DNA of 64,000 nucleotides from JAXDAY01 sp034679345 (GCA_034679345.1 JAXDAY010000028.1:1-64000); one strand, 5' to 3'. Shown: positions 25,741 to 35,870, numbered from the stretch's first letter. The notes: a model not told the origin generated them from the sequence alone. Made by a program: numbers and translations.

Positions 25741-26817
25741 TCACGGGACGGCGCGCGCGCGACGCCGGGCACGGTAGAGATCCATGAAGACTCCCCGGAT
25801 CTCCGCCTCCATGAGCGCGCCCGAGAAGCGGCCCGACGGCCCGCGCGCGAGCGCCTCTCCGATCCCGATCCGCGGGATCGCGAAGGGATCGTCGGAGGGC
25901 CCCGCGATGCCCAGGAGCGTCGTCGTCGCGCTACGGTAGCCCGCCTCGGAGACGAGCCGCCGGCTCGTCTCGTCGTTTCCCCCGCCGGGATAGCAGAAGT
26001 CGAGGACGGGCGCGCGGATCGCCTCCTCGAGCATCCGCTTCGCCTCGAAGAGCTCGTGGCGCTGGCGCTCCCGGCTCTCCGCGGGAAGGTACGCATGGCT
26101 GACCGTGTGCGAGCCGATCCGGAAGCGGGAGGAGAGGGCGCGGAGATCGTCGGCCGAGAGGACGGGCGGCGTGTGAGCGCGGGCTTCGGCGATCGACACG
26201 CTGAAGGCGTCGGCGAGGCGGACCAGCGCCTTGTCGATCGTCGCGAGCGGGGAGCGTCGCAGGCGCGCGATCAGGGCGTGGCAGCTCTCGAAGCGCCGCG
26301 CCTCGTCCTGAGTCGAGAGATCCAGCGCCCCGCCCTGCAGATCGACGCGGGCGCTCCGGGGCGGAGCCATCCGCAGAATCGAGGCGAGCGTCTCGGGCCA
26401 GAACGGCATCCGCTCCGTCATGCAGGCGGCGGTGACATAGAAGGTCGCCGGCAGGCGCGCGTCCTCCAGGATCGCGGCCGCGTGGGTGAGGTTGTCGCGG
26501 TAGCCGTCATCGAAGGTGATCACCACCAGATCGTCGTCGGGCGTCTTTCCGGAGGCCGCCCAGGACAGGTACTCCTCCAGATCGACCACGCGCATGTGCT
26601 CCGCGATCCAGCCGATCTGTTCGCGGAAGAGATCCTCGTCGATGCCCATCCTGTAGTCGGAGGGCGGCTCCTCCCGAGGGATGACCCGGTGATAGCGGAG
26701 GACGATCCCCCATCGGCCGCCGAGACGCCGCGCCCGCGACCGCGCCCTGACAACTCCCGCGGCGCGCAGGAGGCCCGCCGCCGTCCAGCGTCCGAAGTGG
26801 ATCGCGCGGGGGCTCAT
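25741..26817 (-). CDS. Polysaccharide deacetylase family protein (NodB fold)
   Basis: The 358-residue product has the NodB motifs VITFDDGYRDNLTHAAAIL (catalytic and metal aspartates) and IGSHTVSHAYL (metal histidines), followed by LDFCYPGGGNDETSRRLVSEAGY. Its insert between the two motifs (RMPFWPETLASILR) is typical of cytosolic or membrane-linked deacetylases in exopolysaccharide clusters such as the XrtA/EpsH-type ones. The predicted reaction is removal of N- or O-acetyl groups from glycan. It overlaps the upstream glycosyltransferase by four bases (ATGA) and ends six bases from the convergent fibronectin-repeat gene. Confidence 0.9.
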   Translation of the reverse strand: MSPRAIHFGRWTAAGLLRAAGVVRARSRARRLGGRWGIVLRYHRVIPREEPPSDYRMGIDEDLFREQIGWIAEHMRVVDLEEYLSWAASGKTPDDDLVVITFDDGYRDNLTHAAAILEDARLPATFYVTAACMTERMPFWPETLASILRMAPPRSARVDLQGGALDLSTQDEARRFESCHALIARLRRSPLATIDKALVRLADAFSVSIAEARAHTPPVLSADDLRALSSRFRIGSHTVSHAYLPAESRERQRHELFEAKRMLEEAIRAPVLDFCYPGGGNDETSRRLVSEAGYRSATTTLLGIAGPSDDPFAIPRIGIGEALARGPSGRFSGALMEAEIRGVFMDLYRARRRARAVP

Positions 26818-27971
26818 CGCTGGAGCAGCTCCACATAGAGCGCGGCGTAGCGATCCACCATGCGCTCGACCGAGAAGTCGCGCGCGACGCGCGTGCGCCC
26901 CGCCTCGCCCAGCCGCCTGGCGAGGCCGTCGTTCGATCCCAGGGAGATCAAGCGCTCGACGGCCGCTTCACGGTCGCCGCGCGCGAGCACGAATCCATCC
27001 ACGCCATCGCGTATCATCTCGCGCGCGCCCCCGGCGTCGGTGGCCACGACCGGCAGGCCGCACGCCATCGCCTCCATCAGCGCGTTGCTCATCCCCTCCC
27101 AGTCGGAGAGACTCAGGACCGCGTCAGCCGCGGCGTAGAGGGATCGGCTGTCGGCCACGACGCCGAGCGTCCGGACGCGTCCGGAGTTTCCCGAGGCGGC
27201 CACCGCGTCGCGGAAGGCCGCCGAGTGGCGCCGGTACTCGGAGTTGCTGTCGGTGTCCCCCGCGAGCAGGAAGGAGGCGGAGGGGATCCTCCGGCAGACC
27301 CCATCGATCACCTCGGGGAGGTGCGAGTGACCCTTGCCCCCGCGGAAATGCGCCATATAGAGGATCGTGAACGCTCCCTCCTCGCAACCGTAACGCCGGC
27401 GGGCCTCCGCGCGTTCCTCCTCGCCGATCGGTTCCGGGAGATCGATGCCGTTGGGAATCACGCGCAGTCGCCCGCCGGGGTCCCCCTCCATCCGGCGAAC
27501 GCTCTCGGCGACCGCCTGCGAGTTGGCCACGATCGCGTCGGCCCATCGATTCGTCGTCTTCAGGAAGCCGAGGATCCTGCGTGGGAGCTGCTCATCGACG
27601 TTGCGGCGGCTCGTGATGACGCGCGATCCGCGAACCAGGGGGCGTAGCGCCGGGACGAGGACATCGAAGGTCGGCAGGAAGCTCTGCAGGATCTCGATTC
27701 GATTCCGCCGGGCGACGCGGCGCATCTCTCCGAGCAGCCGAAGGGGCCAGAGGTTTCCGGAAGGATGGGTGAGCCGGTCGATCGCCACGCCCGCAGCAAG
27801 GATTCGTTCGAGGTCCTCCTGCCGTCCGCCGAAGCACGCTAGGCGCATCGCCGCCTTCTCCATCGGCATCCGGATCAGCAGTCGCATCGCCTGCTGTTCC
27901 GCGCCTCCCGGACCGATGCTTCCGATGAGAACGAGAACGCGGGGCGTCCCGGCCGGGGTCGATCCCTCCAT
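26814..27971 (-). CDS. Family 4 glycosyltransferase
   Basis: The 385-residue product begins RVLVLIGSIGPGGAEQQAMRLL, the usual GT4 N-terminal glycine loop. Its C-terminal donor domain contains FTILYMAHFRGGKGHSHLPEVIDG and the ExxxG-like GMSNALMEAMACGLPVVATDAGGAREMI, which binds nucleotide sugar. It lies seven bases after the GNAT gene and overlaps the deacetylase gene, so these three form one operon. The donor and acceptor cannot be told from sequence. Confidence 0.92.
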   Translation of the reverse strand: MEGSTPAGTPRVLVLIGSIGPGGAEQQAMRLLIRMPMEKAAMRLACFGGRQEDLERILAAGVAIDRLTHPSGNLWPLRLLGEMRRVARRNRIEILQSFLPTFDVLVPALRPLVRGSRVITSRRNVDEQLPRRILGFLKTTNRWADAIVANSQAVAESVRRMEGDPGGRLRVIPNGIDLPEPIGEEERAEARRRYGCEEGAFTILYMAHFRGGKGHSHLPEVIDGVCRRIPSASFLLAGDTDSNSEYRRHSAAFRDAVAASGNSGRVRTLGVVADSRSLYAAADAVLSLSDWEGMSNALMEAMACGLPVVATDAGGAREMIRDGVDGFVLARGDREAAVERLISLGSNDGLARRLGEAGRTRVARDFSVERMVDRYAALYVELLQR

Positions 27972-27978
27972 GCGATCC

Positions 27979-29142
27979 TCACTCCATCCGAAGGGCGCGC
28001 TTCAACCGTTCGGCGCGCTCGGGTCCCAGGAGCCTCCGCGTCGCGGCCACGGTCGACCGCCGTCCGCGCGCCTTCCAGTGCGCGAGTCGATCCGGCAGGG
28101 TCCATCGATGGACGATGAGATCGTGGCCTCGTCTCAGCTCCGTGGCGAGGTGGGACTTGTAGGCGCCGGCGCCCCGGAGGAAGTCCATCTCATCCTTGCC
28201 GCGCTCGATCGCGTGTCGGATCGCCATCGCGACCATGATCGATCCGACGCCGTGCTTGTGGAGGGAGCCTTCGTGGCCCATCTGATAGCCGTGGAAGGCC
28301 CTGCGCGACGCGAATCCCAGGCTCACCGCGGCATCGACATCGCCGGCGCGAAGGAGCAGAAGCCAGAGGGTGCCAGAGCGGAAGGCGCGCCGCGCGTGGA
28401 TGCGGTGGAATCGGCGATAGCGGGGATCAACGAAGACACCCGCCTTGCCCCGCGCACGCCAGCCCTGGGTGTGTAGCTCCTCGAGGCGCACCATGAGCCG
28501 ATCGACTTCCTCGATCGTCCGGGGTTCGTCGAGTGCTACGGAGAAGTCGCGGTTCAGCCGGCCGATCCGGTAGCGGATCGAATCTCGGGTCTTGGCGCTC
28601 ACGCCTTTCAGGTACTCCTCCCAGCTTGGAGGCAGCGTGATGTAGGGGCAGTAGGTGCGTTCCTGGATCACCGGGGAGCCGCCGGACTCCCGGATCGCGG
28701 CCGCAAGCGCCTTCCACGCGGGATGTTCTCCGTAGAGATCGATCAGCTCGACGCGATCCCACTCGCTCTCGCGCGCGCGAAGCTCGTTCCATAGCGCTTC
28801 GGCGCAAAGGCGTTCCGAGCCGGGGCGGGTCGGCAGGACGAGGTGATCCGGGCAGAGGCGTCCGCTGCCGAGGATTCTCACGGAGCGCAGGACGGGGCCG
28901 TGAGGAAGGACCCTCTCGCGCGCGATCATCAGGGGCGCCATGCCGATCGCATCGTCGCCGTCGAGGACGACGCCGACGAGGAGCCTCTCACGGCGTCGAT
29001 AGGCCCGCAGCCAGACCCGGATCCAATCCCAGCGAAGGAAGGGGCAGTCGACGCCCCACGCGCCGAGACGCTCGTCCCACCCCTCGCGCAGACGGAGGAC
29101 GGATGAGAGATCCTCGAACCACTGCACGCGAGCCTCGCTCAA
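27979..29142 (-). CDS. GNAT/FemAB-like acyltransferase (BioF2/CelD type)
   Basis: The start is taken as TTG 29142, preceded by GGGGAGG with six bases of spacing; a GTG at 29127 is an alternative. The 387-residue product resembles the double-GNAT CelD/FemAB-like proteins of polysaccharide clusters: WEEYLKGVSAKTRDSIRYRIGRLNRDF, ELHTQGWRARGKAGVF and FHGYQMGHEGSLHKHGVGSIMVAMAIRHAIERGKDEMDFLRG, the last being the typical acceptor-domain block. Members are thought to add acyl or aminoacyl groups to sugars. It is the first gene of the GNAT-GT4-deacetylase operon. Confidence 0.8.
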   Translation of the reverse strand: MSEARVQWFEDLSSVLRLREGWDERLGAWGVDCPFLRWDWIRVWLRAYRRRERLLVGVVLDGDDAIGMAPLMIARERVLPHGPVLRSVRILGSGRLCPDHLVLPTRPGSERLCAEALWNELRARESEWDRVELIDLYGEHPAWKALAAAIRESGGSPVIQERTYCPYITLPPSWEEYLKGVSAKTRDSIRYRIGRLNRDFSVALDEPRTIEEVDRLMVRLEELHTQGWRARGKAGVFVDPRYRRFHRIHARRAFRSGTLWLLLLRAGDVDAAVSLGFASRRAFHGYQMGHEGSLHKHGVGSIMVAMAIRHAIERGKDEMDFLRGAGAYKSHLATELRRGHDLIVHRWTLPDRLAHWKARGRRSTVAATRRLLGPERAERLKRALRME

Positions 29143-29294
29143 TACCCCCCTCCCCGCGGAGACTGGATGCGGCCCGGAGGACGCGCGACCGGACCGGATC
29201 ACAGCCCGATCCGGTCCGTCCTGCAAAAGCCCAACGGATCGTATCGCGCGTCCGGCGCCGGCGGAAGGAAATCGCAGTCCGGGGAAGCCTGCGC

Positions 29295-31448
29295 CTAGTA
29301 GCGGACCTCCTGCAGCCCCTCGCCGCGCTGGAAGGCGACGACGAGCGTGTCGCCCGGAGCGCGCGTGATGGCCACACCCTCGGCCGTGGGAGTGTCGATC
29401 AAGCGCGCGGGGAGCTGGGGCTCGTTCCGCGGACCCACCTTGATGAAGGTGACGAAACTCACGTCGGTTCCTGTGGAGGCCGCTTCGATCTCGATCCGCC
29501 AATCGCCGGACTCGTTCGCGGGAGAGTCGTTGCGAGTGGCGATCTCCCCTTCGCTGCACAGCAGGCCACAGGAGATCCAGTTGCGATCCTGCACCCAGAA
29601 CTCGTAAGAGCTGGAGGCATCAAACGTGTTCGTGTCGATCGCGTCCCAGCTTTGCCTCCAGGCGCGGCCGCTCGAGTTCGCGCCGCCGACCATCCGCAGC
29701 AATCCGGCCCCCGCATCCGGCTTCATGAACCGAATTCGCGCCTGGCTCGTCCCGCGCGCGACGAGCGCTTCCCGTGCGGGCGCGCACTCGAACACTCCTC
29801 CAGTCGAGAGATTCCCATGCACGACGGAGAACGTGCCGTTCACCGTCGGGCGATCGACCATGTGGAAGACCGCCTTCGTCTTGTAGGCGGGGCTCCTCCT
29901 GCGGACCAGGTCACGAATCACGAAGATGTCGGGACGGACATAGACGAACTCGCGAGTGACCCTCGTCGCCTTCGTCGTGGAGTAGCTGGCGGACATGTCG
30001 CTGCGCGCATAGAGGTAATCGCCGTTATCCACGAAGCGATCGATCTCGCCTCTGTATCCGTATGTGCACTCCGCCGCGGGGTACTTAACGCAACCCAGAT
30101 CGCGGTCGCTCTCCTGTTGACCCCCGTCGTTGGGGATGTCGAAGGTCTCGTTGTAGTAGTTCGTGAAGGTTCCGAAGTCCTCGAGAGGCTCGACGACGAG
30201 CAACGTATTGTGGGCGATCGCTCGGATGTAGTAGGGCATGTAGTGGTTGTCGACGTCGTGCTGGTACGTGCCGCTGTCGATGAGGAGATTGTCCGCTCCG
30301 CGGGCGATCACGAAATGCCCCTGGGCGCGGGTACGCACAAGGTCGGGACCGCAGAAGAACCCGGAGTGGATCGCCCGGGACGCGGGCCCGACGTCCCAGG
30401 TGTCGCGCATGAAGACCATGCCGGAGCCGGTGCATCTGTAGGAGAGCGCAGCGGGGGGCCAGTCACTGGGGATGCTTGGATCGTACCAGAGAATCAGCTG
30501 CCATGCGCTCGTGGGATCCCAAGCTTCCGGGTCTTCCCTGTAGCGATTCGCGAGCGCCTGCCAGTTGGGATTGCGGAAGGTGCCGGCGAAATAAGCGTAG
30601 TACTCCGTCATGTTCGTGTTCGCCAGATTGTACTTCCCCGGTACCCGGAGCAGTCGAAGGTCTCCCCGCAGGCGGTGCATCCAGAACTCGCCCGAGTTCT
30701 GGATAAACGATGATTGCGCCGTCCAGTCTTCGTTCAGGGCGCTGCGGAACATCTCCGCCATGACGTACATGATCTGAGTCCGCTCTCCCCCGTAGCCGTC
30801 GACGCCCCCCCCGGTGCCGACTTCGTTCAGCGCGGGAAGGAATCGCTCGGTGTAGCGGCGATAGGAGATATCGAGACCCTCCGCGGCATCCGCGTCGGCG
30901 ACCCCTTCGCCGCAGATGGCAAGGGCGTATGAATAGTAGACATCGTATGGAAGCCAGGCGGCCGCGCCGTTGTATGTGGGCTTGTGATCGCGGACATAGG
31001 GGACGAATGCGCGCTCGATCGTGTCCCGCTGCGCCGGCGTGAGGTCGTTGTAGAGCCAGTCGTAGGCCAGCACGATGCTCGATACGCGACCCAGGGCGCT
31101 TCCCTCGCCGCCCACCTCGGTGTTGCGCTTCGCATTGTAGAGGGTGGCCTCGATGGCCCAGTCACGATGCGCCGGATCTTGAGTCATCAAGTACAGGAAC
31201 GCGTAGTCGTCGCAGAAGGAGCAGTTCTTCATCCCCATCCGGATCTGGTTGTCGGCCCAGTCTCGCAGGCGGCCGAGGATGTCGGCGTGCGTCGTTTGCG
31301 CTCTGGCGCGGAGCAATGGGACTCGCTGCGGCGTCAGCAAGAGACGCGGATGCTCCGGACGGACGGTGTACGCGCCGACCGCGGTGGGAAGCGCCACCGC
31401 GAGCAGGCCAGCCAAGAGGAGAAGTCTGAAGCGAAGGTTGCCTCTCAT
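29295..31448 (-). CDS. Heparinase II/III-like exported polysaccharide lyase-family protein
   Basis: I start at ATG 31448, which opens directly on a signal peptide (MRGNLRFRLLLLAGLLAVALPTAVGA); the frame extends five codons further to a TTG. The 717-residue product has an alpha-toroid first half (HPRLLLTPQRVPLLRARAQ, SSIVLAYDWLYNDLTPAQRDTI) and a beta-sandwich second half with heparinase II/III blocks (GHFVIARGADNLLIDSGTYQHD, RAIAHNTLLVVEP). These enzymes cleave uronic-acid glycans by beta-elimination. Its place in a cluster predicted to make a diacetamido-uronic acid fits a role in trimming or releasing the polymer. The expected site is the periplasm. Confidence 0.85.
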   Translation of the reverse strand: MRGNLRFRLLLLAGLLAVALPTAVGAYTVRPEHPRLLLTPQRVPLLRARAQTTHADILGRLRDWADNQIRMGMKNCSFCDDYAFLYLMTQDPAHRDWAIEATLYNAKRNTEVGGEGSALGRVSSIVLAYDWLYNDLTPAQRDTIERAFVPYVRDHKPTYNGAAAWLPYDVYYSYALAICGEGVADADAAEGLDISYRRYTERFLPALNEVGTGGGVDGYGGERTQIMYVMAEMFRSALNEDWTAQSSFIQNSGEFWMHRLRGDLRLLRVPGKYNLANTNMTEYYAYFAGTFRNPNWQALANRYREDPEAWDPTSAWQLILWYDPSIPSDWPPAALSYRCTGSGMVFMRDTWDVGPASRAIHSGFFCGPDLVRTRAQGHFVIARGADNLLIDSGTYQHDVDNHYMPYYIRAIAHNTLLVVEPLEDFGTFTNYYNETFDIPNDGGQQESDRDLGCVKYPAAECTYGYRGEIDRFVDNGDYLYARSDMSASYSTTKATRVTREFVYVRPDIFVIRDLVRRRSPAYKTKAVFHMVDRPTVNGTFSVVHGNLSTGGVFECAPAREALVARGTSQARIRFMKPDAGAGLLRMVGGANSSGRAWRQSWDAIDTNTFDASSSYEFWVQDRNWISCGLLCSEGEIATRNDSPANESGDWRIEIEAASTGTDVSFVTFIKVGPRNEPQLPARLIDTPTAEGVAITRAPGDTLVVAFQRGEGLQEVRY

Positions 31449-31581
31449 CGATGTGGACCCCAATCTGTCAGTGCGGCGTGCGATTTCGACGCGGCTCCTC
31501 CTCCCTGAGGCGTCAGGGAGGCTCCCCGGATCCTACCACTCCCTTATCGGCTCAGACCGTCGGCATCTGAATGGGAAGCAA

Positions 31582-32676
31582 TCAATTGCCCCCGTTGCCC
31601 GGCTTGGCGCGGGCCGAGTACGCGGCCTCGATGCGATCCGCGCAAGCCCGGAGGGAGTAACGCTCTGCCGCCTGGCGATGAGCCCGCTCCCCGAGGCGCC
31701 GGCAGGCTCCAGGGTCCGAGAGCAGGGCGGCCAGCGCCTCGGCGAGGGCGGATGCGTCGCCGGCGGGCACCAGGACCCCCGCATCTCCATGAGCCAGCGC
31801 CTGGGGGATTCCCCCCACGGATGGCGCGACGCAGGCGAGGCCCGCCGACATGGCCTCCAGCAGGGAAAGCGGCAAGCCCTCGCGGTGCGATGACATCACG
31901 AAGACGGAGGCCTTCCAGAGGAATGGGCGGACATCCGCCGTCAATCCGGCGAATGTGATGGATTGCCCGATCCCTCGCGCGTGGGCCTTTCCGTGCAGAT
32001 CCCCTCGAAGCGCTCCATCCCCGACCAGGGTCAGTCGGGCTTCCGGGATGCGCTCGATCACCTCGCTCCACGCATCGATGAGCATCGCGTGGTTCTTCAC
32101 CGGAGTGAGGCTTGCGACGCACACGGCTTCGTGGCGATTCCGCTCGACGGATGCCGGTGGTTCGTAGCGTTCGACCTCGATCCCGTTCGGCAGAACGTGC
32201 AGGATGCGTTCCTCGATGCCGATCCGGTCCCGCATGAGTTCGCGCAGCTCTTCGTTGACGCAGAAGACCGCGGCGCATCGGCGATACAGGAGGCGGTCCA
32301 GCCAATCGCGATTTCGTTTCTGGCGGCCCTTCAAGCCGCTGTGTTCATGGCAGACGATCCGGATACGGGGAAAGAGCAAGCCCATGCTTCGGGCCCACGT
32401 GTTCGCTTCGAAGTTGTGCGAGTGGATCACTTCCGGACGGAATCTCACGATCGAGGACGTGAGAAACCGGATGATCCGCGGGTCGCGGCGGCTCGTCCGG
32501 TCCAGGGCGGAGACCTCGAGTCCGGGAGGGCGCGGAAGCTCGAAGAGCGGACCGTTGGCTCGGTTGCTCAGCAGGAGCACCTCATGGCCCCGGCGGACCA
32601 GCTCGCAGGAAAGATTGAGGGCAAAGGTCTCAGCGCCACCGATCGCAGTCTGCGAGATGAGCTGTAGGATCCGCAA
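31582..32676 (-). CDS. Family 4 glycosyltransferase
   Basis: The start is TTG 32676 with GGAGAGAAGG upstream. The 364-residue product has the GT4 layout: MRILQLISQTAIGGAETFALNLS at the N-terminus, IHSHNFEANTWAR, VLPNGIEVERY between domains, and the donor-site FVMSSHREGLPLSLLEAMSAGLACVAPSVGGIPQAL. It is the first gene of the minus-strand arm of the polysaccharide cluster and is divergent from the asparagine synthase-like gene, with 300 bp between them. Confidence 0.92.
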   Translation of the reverse strand: MRILQLISQTAIGGAETFALNLSCELVRRGHEVLLLSNRANGPLFELPRPPGLEVSALDRTSRRDPRIIRFLTSSIVRFRPEVIHSHNFEANTWARSMGLLFPRIRIVCHEHSGLKGRQKRNRDWLDRLLYRRCAAVFCVNEELRELMRDRIGIEERILHVLPNGIEVERYEPPASVERNRHEAVCVASLTPVKNHAMLIDAWSEVIERIPEARLTLVGDGALRGDLHGKAHARGIGQSITFAGLTADVRPFLWKASVFVMSSHREGLPLSLLEAMSAGLACVAPSVGGIPQALAHGDAGVLVPAGDASALAEALAALLSDPGACRRLGERAHRQAAERYSLRACADRIEAAYSARAKPGNGGN

Positions 32677-32976
32677 TATCGCCTTCTCTCCGGGGGCTTT
32701 TCCTGCCGCGCGCGCCTGCCCGGACTTCGCGCCTCCGGCCGCAGACTACGCGCATGTATGCTACTTCATTCGAGGGACGCCGCGTCAACCCGGCGATCGC
32801 TCGCGCGGGCCGCGCTTCGGGACTTTCGGCAACGCCAAGAGCCAAAACATGCTAGAGTGCCGTCTCGGTTGCCGATGCTTCAATGTGGCGAAACGCGCTT
32901 CGAGGGACCGGGGCGTGGAGCCCAAGCCGCGGGCACAAAACGACGCTCAGGACGTCAAAGGGAAGGACAGCCGTCG
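32677..32976. promoter_or_regulatory. Divergent intergenic region of the polysaccharide cluster
   Basis: This 300-bp gap separates the two divergent arms of the cluster and should contain promoters for both. I see no gene in it. The only element I can name is GGGAAGGA near 32960, the probable ribosome binding site of the asparagine synthase-like gene. No convincing promoter boxes or dyads were found. Confidence 0.4.
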
Positions 32977-34791
32977 ATGTGTGGAATCGCAGGGTTTGTT
33001 GGCATCGATGATCCAGACCTCCTCCGATCCATGACGCGCCTGCTCACCTATCGCGGCCCTGATGAAGAAGGTTACTTCGAAGACGCGGGAGTGGGACTCG
33101 GCCACCGCCGCTTGAGCATCATCGATCTCTCCTCGGGCCAACAGCCGATGCGATCCTTCAACGGCGAAGCCGTGATCACCTACAATGGGGAGATCTACAA
33201 CTTCCCGCAACTCCGCGCAGAGATGGAGTCGGCTGGCATCCGTTTTCAGACCCAATCGGACACTGAAATCATCGTCAATCTCTACGCGCTCCACGGCGAC
33301 GACTTCGTGGGCATGCTGAATGGGATCTTCGCCTTCGCTATCTGGGACATTCCCCGCAGACGACTGCTCTTGGCTCGAGATCACCTCGGGGTGAAGCCCC
33401 TGGTCTACCATGCCCGCGACGGCGCGTTGCTCTTCGCGTCGGAGGCGAAGTCGATCCTTCTTTGGAGCGAGTACCACCCGGCCGTGTCGCCCGACGCGCT
33501 GCGGCAGTCGCTCGTCTACAGCTTCATCCCCGGCGACGAAACGCTGTTCCAGGGGATCTCGAAGCTCCCCCCGGGTCACATCCTGATTCACGAGAACGGC
33601 CGCTGCGAGATGCGCCGCTACTGGTCTCATGCGGTGCCGATCGAAGAGGACCGCGGAGAGCAGTACTACTCCGAGAAGTTGCTCGATCTCCTGAGGGATT
33701 CCATCCGAGGGCAGATGATCAGCGACGTCCCCCTCGGCGCGTTGCTCTCCGGCGGCCTCGACTCGAGCATGGTCGTCGCATTGATGAGCCAGCTCAGCTC
33801 CAGGCCAGTGAAAACGTTCAGTCTCGGCCTCGGCGGCCCGAAGGACGAGCTCCGCTATGCGCGCCTCGTGGCTGAGAGATACAAGACCGATCATCACGAG
33901 TTCGGCTGGGACCCGATGCAGTACACCGAGGTCCTGCCGCGCGTGATCTGGCACCTCGAAGAACCGATGCTCTCCGCGACCCTTCCGACGTACTACCTCG
34001 CCCAGGCGGCGCGCCGCGAGGTCACAGTGGTCCTGATCGGCGAAGGCTCCGACGAGATTTTCGGCGGCTATCGCAGGTACCGGCTTTCGGCCCCAGGGCC
34101 CATGCGGATGGTGCCGCGATCCATCGACCGCGGCGTCTATTTCTGGCACTTCAGCTCCATCGGTGGATCAATCCATGATGGCATCTTCGCCGATACGTTC
34201 GCGGAACGGTTCGTCGACGCGGATCCCGTCGGGAGCTTTTATGGCAAGTTCGCTCGCAACAGCGGGGAACGTCTCCACAATCTGCTCCTGTACGAGCAGC
34301 AGTACCAACTGCCAGACTTCCAGCTTCTCCGCGTCGATCGTCTCACGATGGCCCACTCGGTCGAGGCTCGGGTCCCGTACCTGGATCCACGGCTCGTCCA
34401 CTTCGCGAACTCGATGCCCTCCCGCTACAAGATCCACGAAGGCACGGAGAAGCGCATTCTCCGCCGTGCGGCGCGGGAGCTCGTCCCCGCGGAGATCCTT
34501 GGCCGTCGCAAGCAAGGCCTCGGCACTCCTCTCCGCGCCTGGTTCGAGCGCGGGCTCTATGACATCGCGGCGGACCTCTTGTCCCCCCAGAACCTCCGTT
34601 CTCGCGGTTACTTCAATCCCCCCGCTGTGGCGCGGCTGTTCCGTACGAGTCACAGTCGTACCGTCCACCGAAGCGACATCGGGAAGCTGTTCAAGCTGGT
34701 CATGTTCGAGATCTGGTGCAGGCAGTTCTTGGATCGGCAGCCCGGGGCATTCGAAGCGTTGAATCTCAAACCGGATCAGGAAGGCAAGTAG
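32977..34791 (+). CDS. asnB: Asparagine synthase (glutamine-hydrolysing) family amidotransferase
   Basis: The start at ATG 32977 puts the catalytic cysteine at position 2 (MCGIAGFVGIDDPDLL), as required for class II glutamine amidotransferases. The 604-residue product has the N-terminal amidotransferase blocks TYRGPDEEGYF, GLGHRRLSIIDLSSGQQP and TYNGEIYNFPQLR. The synthetase domain follows with the ATP-pyrophosphatase loop GALLSGGLDSSMVVALM and LIGEGSDEIFGGYRRYR. Inside polysaccharide clusters such proteins often amidate a uronic-acid carboxyl rather than make asparagine (WbpS-like). The downstream diacetamido-uronic acid genes make that reading likely here, but classical asparagine synthesis is not excluded. 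Confidence 0.9.
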   Translation: MCGIAGFVGIDDPDLLRSMTRLLTYRGPDEEGYFEDAGVGLGHRRLSIIDLSSGQQPMRSFNGEAVITYNGEIYNFPQLRAEMESAGIRFQTQSDTEIIVNLYALHGDDFVGMLNGIFAFAIWDIPRRRLLLARDHLGVKPLVYHARDGALLFASEAKSILLWSEYHPAVSPDALRQSLVYSFIPGDETLFQGISKLPPGHILIHENGRCEMRRYWSHAVPIEEDRGEQYYSEKLLDLLRDSIRGQMISDVPLGALLSGGLDSSMVVALMSQLSSRPVKTFSLGLGGPKDELRYARLVAERYKTDHHEFGWDPMQYTEVLPRVIWHLEEPMLSATLPTYYLAQAARREVTVVLIGEGSDEIFGGYRRYRLSAPGPMRMVPRSIDRGVYFWHFSSIGGSIHDGIFADTFAERFVDADPVGSFYGKFARNSGERLHNLLLYEQQYQLPDFQLLRVDRLTMAHSVEARVPYLDPRLVHFANSMPSRYKIHEGTEKRILRRAARELVPAEILGRRKQGLGTPLRAWFERGLYDIAADLLSPQNLRSRGYFNPPAVARLFRTSHSRTVHRSDIGKLFKLVMFEIWCRQFLDRQPGAFEALNLKPDQEGK

Positions 34792-34796
34792 CTTCA

Positions 34797-35870
34797 TTGC
34801 GACTGGCGTTCTTCAGCAACTCGAATAGCGTCCACCTGAAGGAATGGGCCGAGTACATGGCGATCGAGCTCGGCCACGACGTGACCGTGATCACGATTCC
34901 TCGCAACACGTTCGAGTACTCTTCGGTCCGGGTGATCGACGTCGGGAACTCCTTCACCGCCAGGAAGCCAGGGTGGTTCACGATCCTGCCGCATCTGCGA
35001 CAGACCTTGAAACGGGTCGATCCCGACCTTCTCATCGCGTACCGGGTCGTGAGCTATGGGTTCTTGGCCACGTTCACGGGGTTTCGTCCCCTGGCGATGG
35101 CGGCCCAGGGCGGGGACCTGGTCTGGCCCCCGGGTTCGAGGATCGGGGAGTTCTGCGTACGGCACGCGATTCGTCGCGGCGATCAGTTCCACGCCTGGTC
35201 GCGCAACATCCATGATGAGCTCGTGCGCTATGGGGCCGATCCCGAGAAGATCCTCACCTGCTCGCGCGGGATCGACCTGAGCCTCTTCCCATCGCTGCCG
35301 ACGAAGCGCGCCGGCGAGCTGCGGATCGTCATGACCCGATCGCTGCTGCCGTCCTACAACGTGATCCAGCTCATCGAGGCGATGCCGCATGTCGTGCGTG
35401 AATGCCCCAATGCGATCTGCGAGATCGCTGGGGACGGTCTCTCGAGGAAGGATCTCGAGTCGCGCGCACGCGAGCTGGGTCTCGGTTCCCACGTGGTCTT
35501 CCACGGCAGAATGAGCCGAGACGAAATCGTCCGGCTCCTCCAGGACGCTCACATCTATGTCTCCACAACCCTGACGGACGGCCTGCCCCTTTCGCACTTC
35601 GAGGCGATGGCCTCCGGAGCGTTTCCGATCTGTACGGACATTCCCGCCAATCGCCTCTGGATCCGATCGGGCGAGAACGGTTTCCTGGTTCCGATCGGGG
35701 ATGCCGAGGCGCTGGCGGCTCGCATCGTGCAGGTCGCCGGCGGAGACCGTCTCCGAGCCGAGGCGATCGAGGCGAATCGGCGCATGGTCGAGGCCGAGTT
35801 CGATCGAGAGATCAACATGCGGCGGATCGAATCCAGCTGGGAGCAGTTGATCCGGCGATGGAGACGATGA
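34797..35870 (+). CDS. Family 4 glycosyltransferase
   Basis: The start is probably TTG 34797, five bases after the previous stop, with AGGAAGG upstream inside the asnB-like gene. The 357-residue product begins LRLAFFSNSNSVHLKEWAEYMAIELGHDVTVIT. It has a typical GT4 donor domain: RELGLGSHVVFHGRMSRDEIVRLLQDAHIYVS, then TTLTDGLPLSHFEAMASGAFPICTDI. The acceptor domain contains MAAQGGDLVWPPGSRIGEFC. Its stop overlaps the start of the next glycosyltransferase. Confidence 0.9.
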   Translation: MRLAFFSNSNSVHLKEWAEYMAIELGHDVTVITIPRNTFEYSSVRVIDVGNSFTARKPGWFTILPHLRQTLKRVDPDLLIAYRVVSYGFLATFTGFRPLAMAAQGGDLVWPPGSRIGEFCVRHAIRRGDQFHAWSRNIHDELVRYGADPEKILTCSRGIDLSLFPSLPTKRAGELRIVMTRSLLPSYNVIQLIEAMPHVVRECPNAICEIAGDGLSRKDLESRARELGLGSHVVFHGRMSRDEIVRLLQDAHIYVSTTLTDGLPLSHFEAMASGAFPICTDIPANRLWIRSGENGFLVPIGDAEALAARIVQVAGGDRLRAEAIEANRRMVEAEFDREINMRRIESSWEQLIRRWRR